Source of the DNA: Ettlia oleoabundans
Lineage: Eukaryota; Chlorophyta; Chlorophyceae; Chlamydomonadales
Direction: 5' to 3'
Assembly (NCBI GenBank): GCA_019693395.1
Contig: JAAMXP010001750.1
Span: 27,629-91,628 of the forward strand
DNA length: 64,000 nucleotides
Shown here piece by piece: positions 61,898 to 64,000 of the stretch. Each line of letters starts with the position of its first letter. The stretch's first letter is position 1. A program made the position numbers and the translations under genes. The notes beneath the pieces were generated by a model. The model was not told the DNA's origin. It searched no databases and was given only the letters and a program-made list of their open reading frames with translations.

Positions 61898-62294
61898 CCT
61901 CCGGCACTATTGTGACTAACACGCTGTTCAAGAGACGTTTACACATGCTACTGCAGCAGGAAATGGACCGCTGCGGCACCAGAGCGCCGCCACGTCAGCC
62001 AGGAAATTTGTGTTGTGTTGCTTTCTCAGAGGGGAGGGCGCCTCATAGCACGACTGGCGGCACTGTTGTGTTGTCCCGCGTTGACAGTGGTTACCCTTGC
62101 GCCACTTGAACTAATTTTGTGACAGGCGCAGACGTCTGGCGCGCGTTCTGCGGCCTACCTGCGAATTTCAAGGCCTTTAGTTGACAGTCCGTCACTCCTG
62201 GGCGCTACCGAGCACGGGCTATGCCGCGTGCTAGAGTCGGCAGCTCCCAACTCCTGCTCCCCTGACGCGGGTCTTCCATTCTCGTGGTGGCCAA
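61898..62294. promoter_or_regulatory. Shared upstream region (397 bp)
   Basis: This is a head-to-head spacer between the phytocyanin-like gene and the OSCA gene. No motif was assigned. Confidence 0.45.
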
Positions 62295-64000
62295 ATGGCG
62301 GACGTCATGCAGTTTTGGGCTGCGGGACAGCGCCTCCTGCTACAGGAAGCTCCGGCGCCTGCCGTCGAAGTGGCGGCGCCGCCAGCAGCAGCGCCAGCCC
62401 CACCTAACAACACAGGCTATGATGTGCGTGGGACCGGTGCTCTGCTGTTGCATGAAAGGCCTGCAGATGTCAGTGCGGTTTGAGCCACATGATGCACAGC
62501 TTGCCTTGCTGCTGCTGCTGCTGCTGCTGCTGCAGGTCAGCTTTGGTACCTCAGCCTGCACCAACTCCACCAGCCCCATCTGCTACTCCACGGCAATCAG
62601 CGGCGAGAACCTTATCACGGGGTAAGCTGCCGCAGGCTGGCGGCGCTGCGTTGCAGGCTGCATAGCAATTCGCCTGGCAAGGTTTGCAGTGTAGGGCGCA
62701 CCAATCAGCACCGGCGTTGGCGATCAACATGGAATGATACGCCCTTCATTACTGCTCCTGCAGGATGTGGGTGAACTTGATTCTGGGCCTGATCTGCTAC
62801 CTTGGGTTTGTGCTGTTCCGAGGCCTGCGCGGCTTTGAGTTCTACCATGCACGCCTGGTGAGCGGCCAGCTACTGACACGTGTTGTGTCAGGAGTTGTTT
62901 TGCAACTCATTGAGGGCGTCATTAGGCATGAAGGCAGTGTTGGGCTGCAGCTATCGGCAGGCGCCACCATTCTGCATGCTTACATAATGCCCATGTGTTG
63001 CACTATTATGTTACGCAAGAAACTTATCGGAGCAAAATGCAGGTTGTTCTCAGGCAATACCCCGGCCTTCGTCCCTCCCTCCCCTGTTACAGCTGTTGAC
63101 GACGGTGTCACGCAAGCCGCCACACCTGCAGCTGCATGGCCACCGCAGGCTGTGGGGCTGGCTGCAGCCCGTGTTTTGGGTAAGCGACGAGGAGCTGGTG
63201 CGCAGCGCAGGGCTGGATGCCCTTATCGCGGTGAGTCAGGAGTGTTTGACATGGCCACTGTCGAGCTGAGAGGATGAGAAGCAAGCAGGGGTGCTAGGCA
63301 TGGCTAGTGCTGCTAGGCGTGGCTGCTACTGCTCCAAAGATTTTCGCCAACACCACCGCTCTTGCTATTTGCCCACCATGGTCGCCGGGTACGCAGGTGC
63401 GGATCATCAGCTTTGGTGTCACGCTGTTCCTGCCCATGACCCTGCTGGGCATGGCGGTGCTGCTGCCAGTCAATTACACATCTGGTGGGTGCACAGCTAG
63501 GGTTGTGTTGCCTGGTGGCGGGGTAGCTTGCCAGCTGGGGTCACCTGGCTGGTTTGTTGCCACGGGTATACTGGCCGTGTCTGCCAGCATCTGCTTGTTG
63601 TGGCAGGCCTTTCAGCACTCGCAGTGTGCACACCACATCAGCCGGTTCCCGGCCCGCCCCTTCGCACTGATCCCATGCAACCTGGATGGCCCGATTTGGA
63701 GGGTGCTCTGGATGGGCCTTGCGGCCCAGCCAATCCAGCTGTTGCGGCCACTGTGTAATGCGTTCCCATTGACGCCACTTGCCATGCGCCCCTTGCCCCC
63801 TCCCCCCAATAAACCCTTGCAGACTACTACAAGCAGTACGCTGAGCAGGAGGGCATGGACAACTTCACCAGTGTGTTCATGCGCATGACCATATCCAACA
63901 TACGACAACGCTCCCCGCTGCTCTGGTGCGTGCTGTGCGTGGGAGTGTGTCTGCTTGTGGTGGAGCTGCTCTTATGTGTGCGCATGTGGGTGGGTGGGTG
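62295..64000 (+). CDS. OSCA/CSC1-type mechanosensitive cation channel, 5' part
   Basis: Exons join(62295..62423, 62536..62621, 62764..62857, 63093..63230, 63397..63484, 63823..63925 and beyond) keep phase throughout. The gene runs off the right edge. After an acidic/proline N-terminus (MADVMQFWAAGQRLLLQEAP), a first membrane helix (WVNLILGLICYLGFVLF) is followed by WLQPVFWVSDEELVRSAGLDALIA, a second helix (IISFGVTLFLPMTLLGMAVLLPVNYTSG), then MDNFTSVFMRMTISNI and SPLLW. This order is the N-terminal signature of the OSCA/TMEM63/CSC1 family (RSN1_TM then the DUF221 region), which forms stretch- and osmolarity-gated cation channels in plasma membrane or contractile-vacuole membranes. The pore helices lie outside the window, so channel activity rests on homology. 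Confidence 0.87.
62509..62535. repeat. (CTG)n tract forming an intron acceptor
   Basis: Eight or nine CTG units end in CTGCAG, directly before exon 2 of the OSCA gene. Confidence 0.85.

Overview
This window is nuclear DNA from a green alga (Chlorophyta, probably Chlorophyceae). The genes are GC-rich and cut into many short exons. Introns mostly carry GTGAGT/GTGCGT/GTGGGT donors and TGCAG acceptors, candidate TGTAA poly(A) signals follow several genes, and the products include plastid-type and algal proteins. No bacterial operon, IS element, CRISPR array, rRNA or tRNA was recognised. About 18 protein-coding genes were found. For most of them I rebuilt exon chains by hand and checked that intron phases close in frame, so the coordinates are spliced models with the exon joins given in the evidence text.

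Layout, left to right: 3' end of a DUF98/Ycf21-like gene (+, 1-897); an F-box/leucine-rich-repeat gene with an in-frame TGA (+, 1438-3737); an unidentified poly-Gln protein (-, 4675-8818); a secreted lectin-chitosanase, SUEL plus Pro-rich linker plus GH46 (+, 9252-12219); a NIFK/Nop15-type nucleolar RRM protein (+, 12847-14458); a gene-poor 2.2 kb with microsatellites and a small assembly gap; an unidentified acidic protein (-, 16666-18825); a short U2AF65-like splicing protein (-, 20624-23904); an INT-type inositol/H+ symporter (-, 25367-28386), head to head with a DUF2358 protein (+, 28611-30040); a C2-domain-like protein (-, 30733-32668); a class 3 lipase (-, 33532-35824), head to head with a TauD-type Fe(II)/2-oxoglutarate dioxygenase (+, 36131-39641, with an assembly gap); a plastid-type PNPase with two S1 domains (-, 40555-48524), head to head with 26S proteasome ATPase RPT6 (+, 48811-52440); an alpha-helical protein of unknown function (-, 54033-55808); a small probably plastid-targeted protein (-, 56649-57641), head to head with La (+, 57879-60259); a phytocyanin-like secreted protein (-, 60486-61897), head to head with an OSCA/CSC1 channel that runs off the window (+, 62295-64000).

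The genes do not form one pathway. The common threads are RNA handling (U2AF-like, PNPase, La, NIFK), cell surface and wall (lectin-chitosanase, phytocyanin-like protein, inositol transporter, OSCA) and dense head-to-head pairing with 220-440 bp shared upstream regions. The most unusual items are the SUEL-GH46 fusion, the second S1 domain of PNPase made by an exon-level duplication, the stripped-down U2AF-like protein lacking RS and UHM regions, and several phase-supported GC-AG introns.
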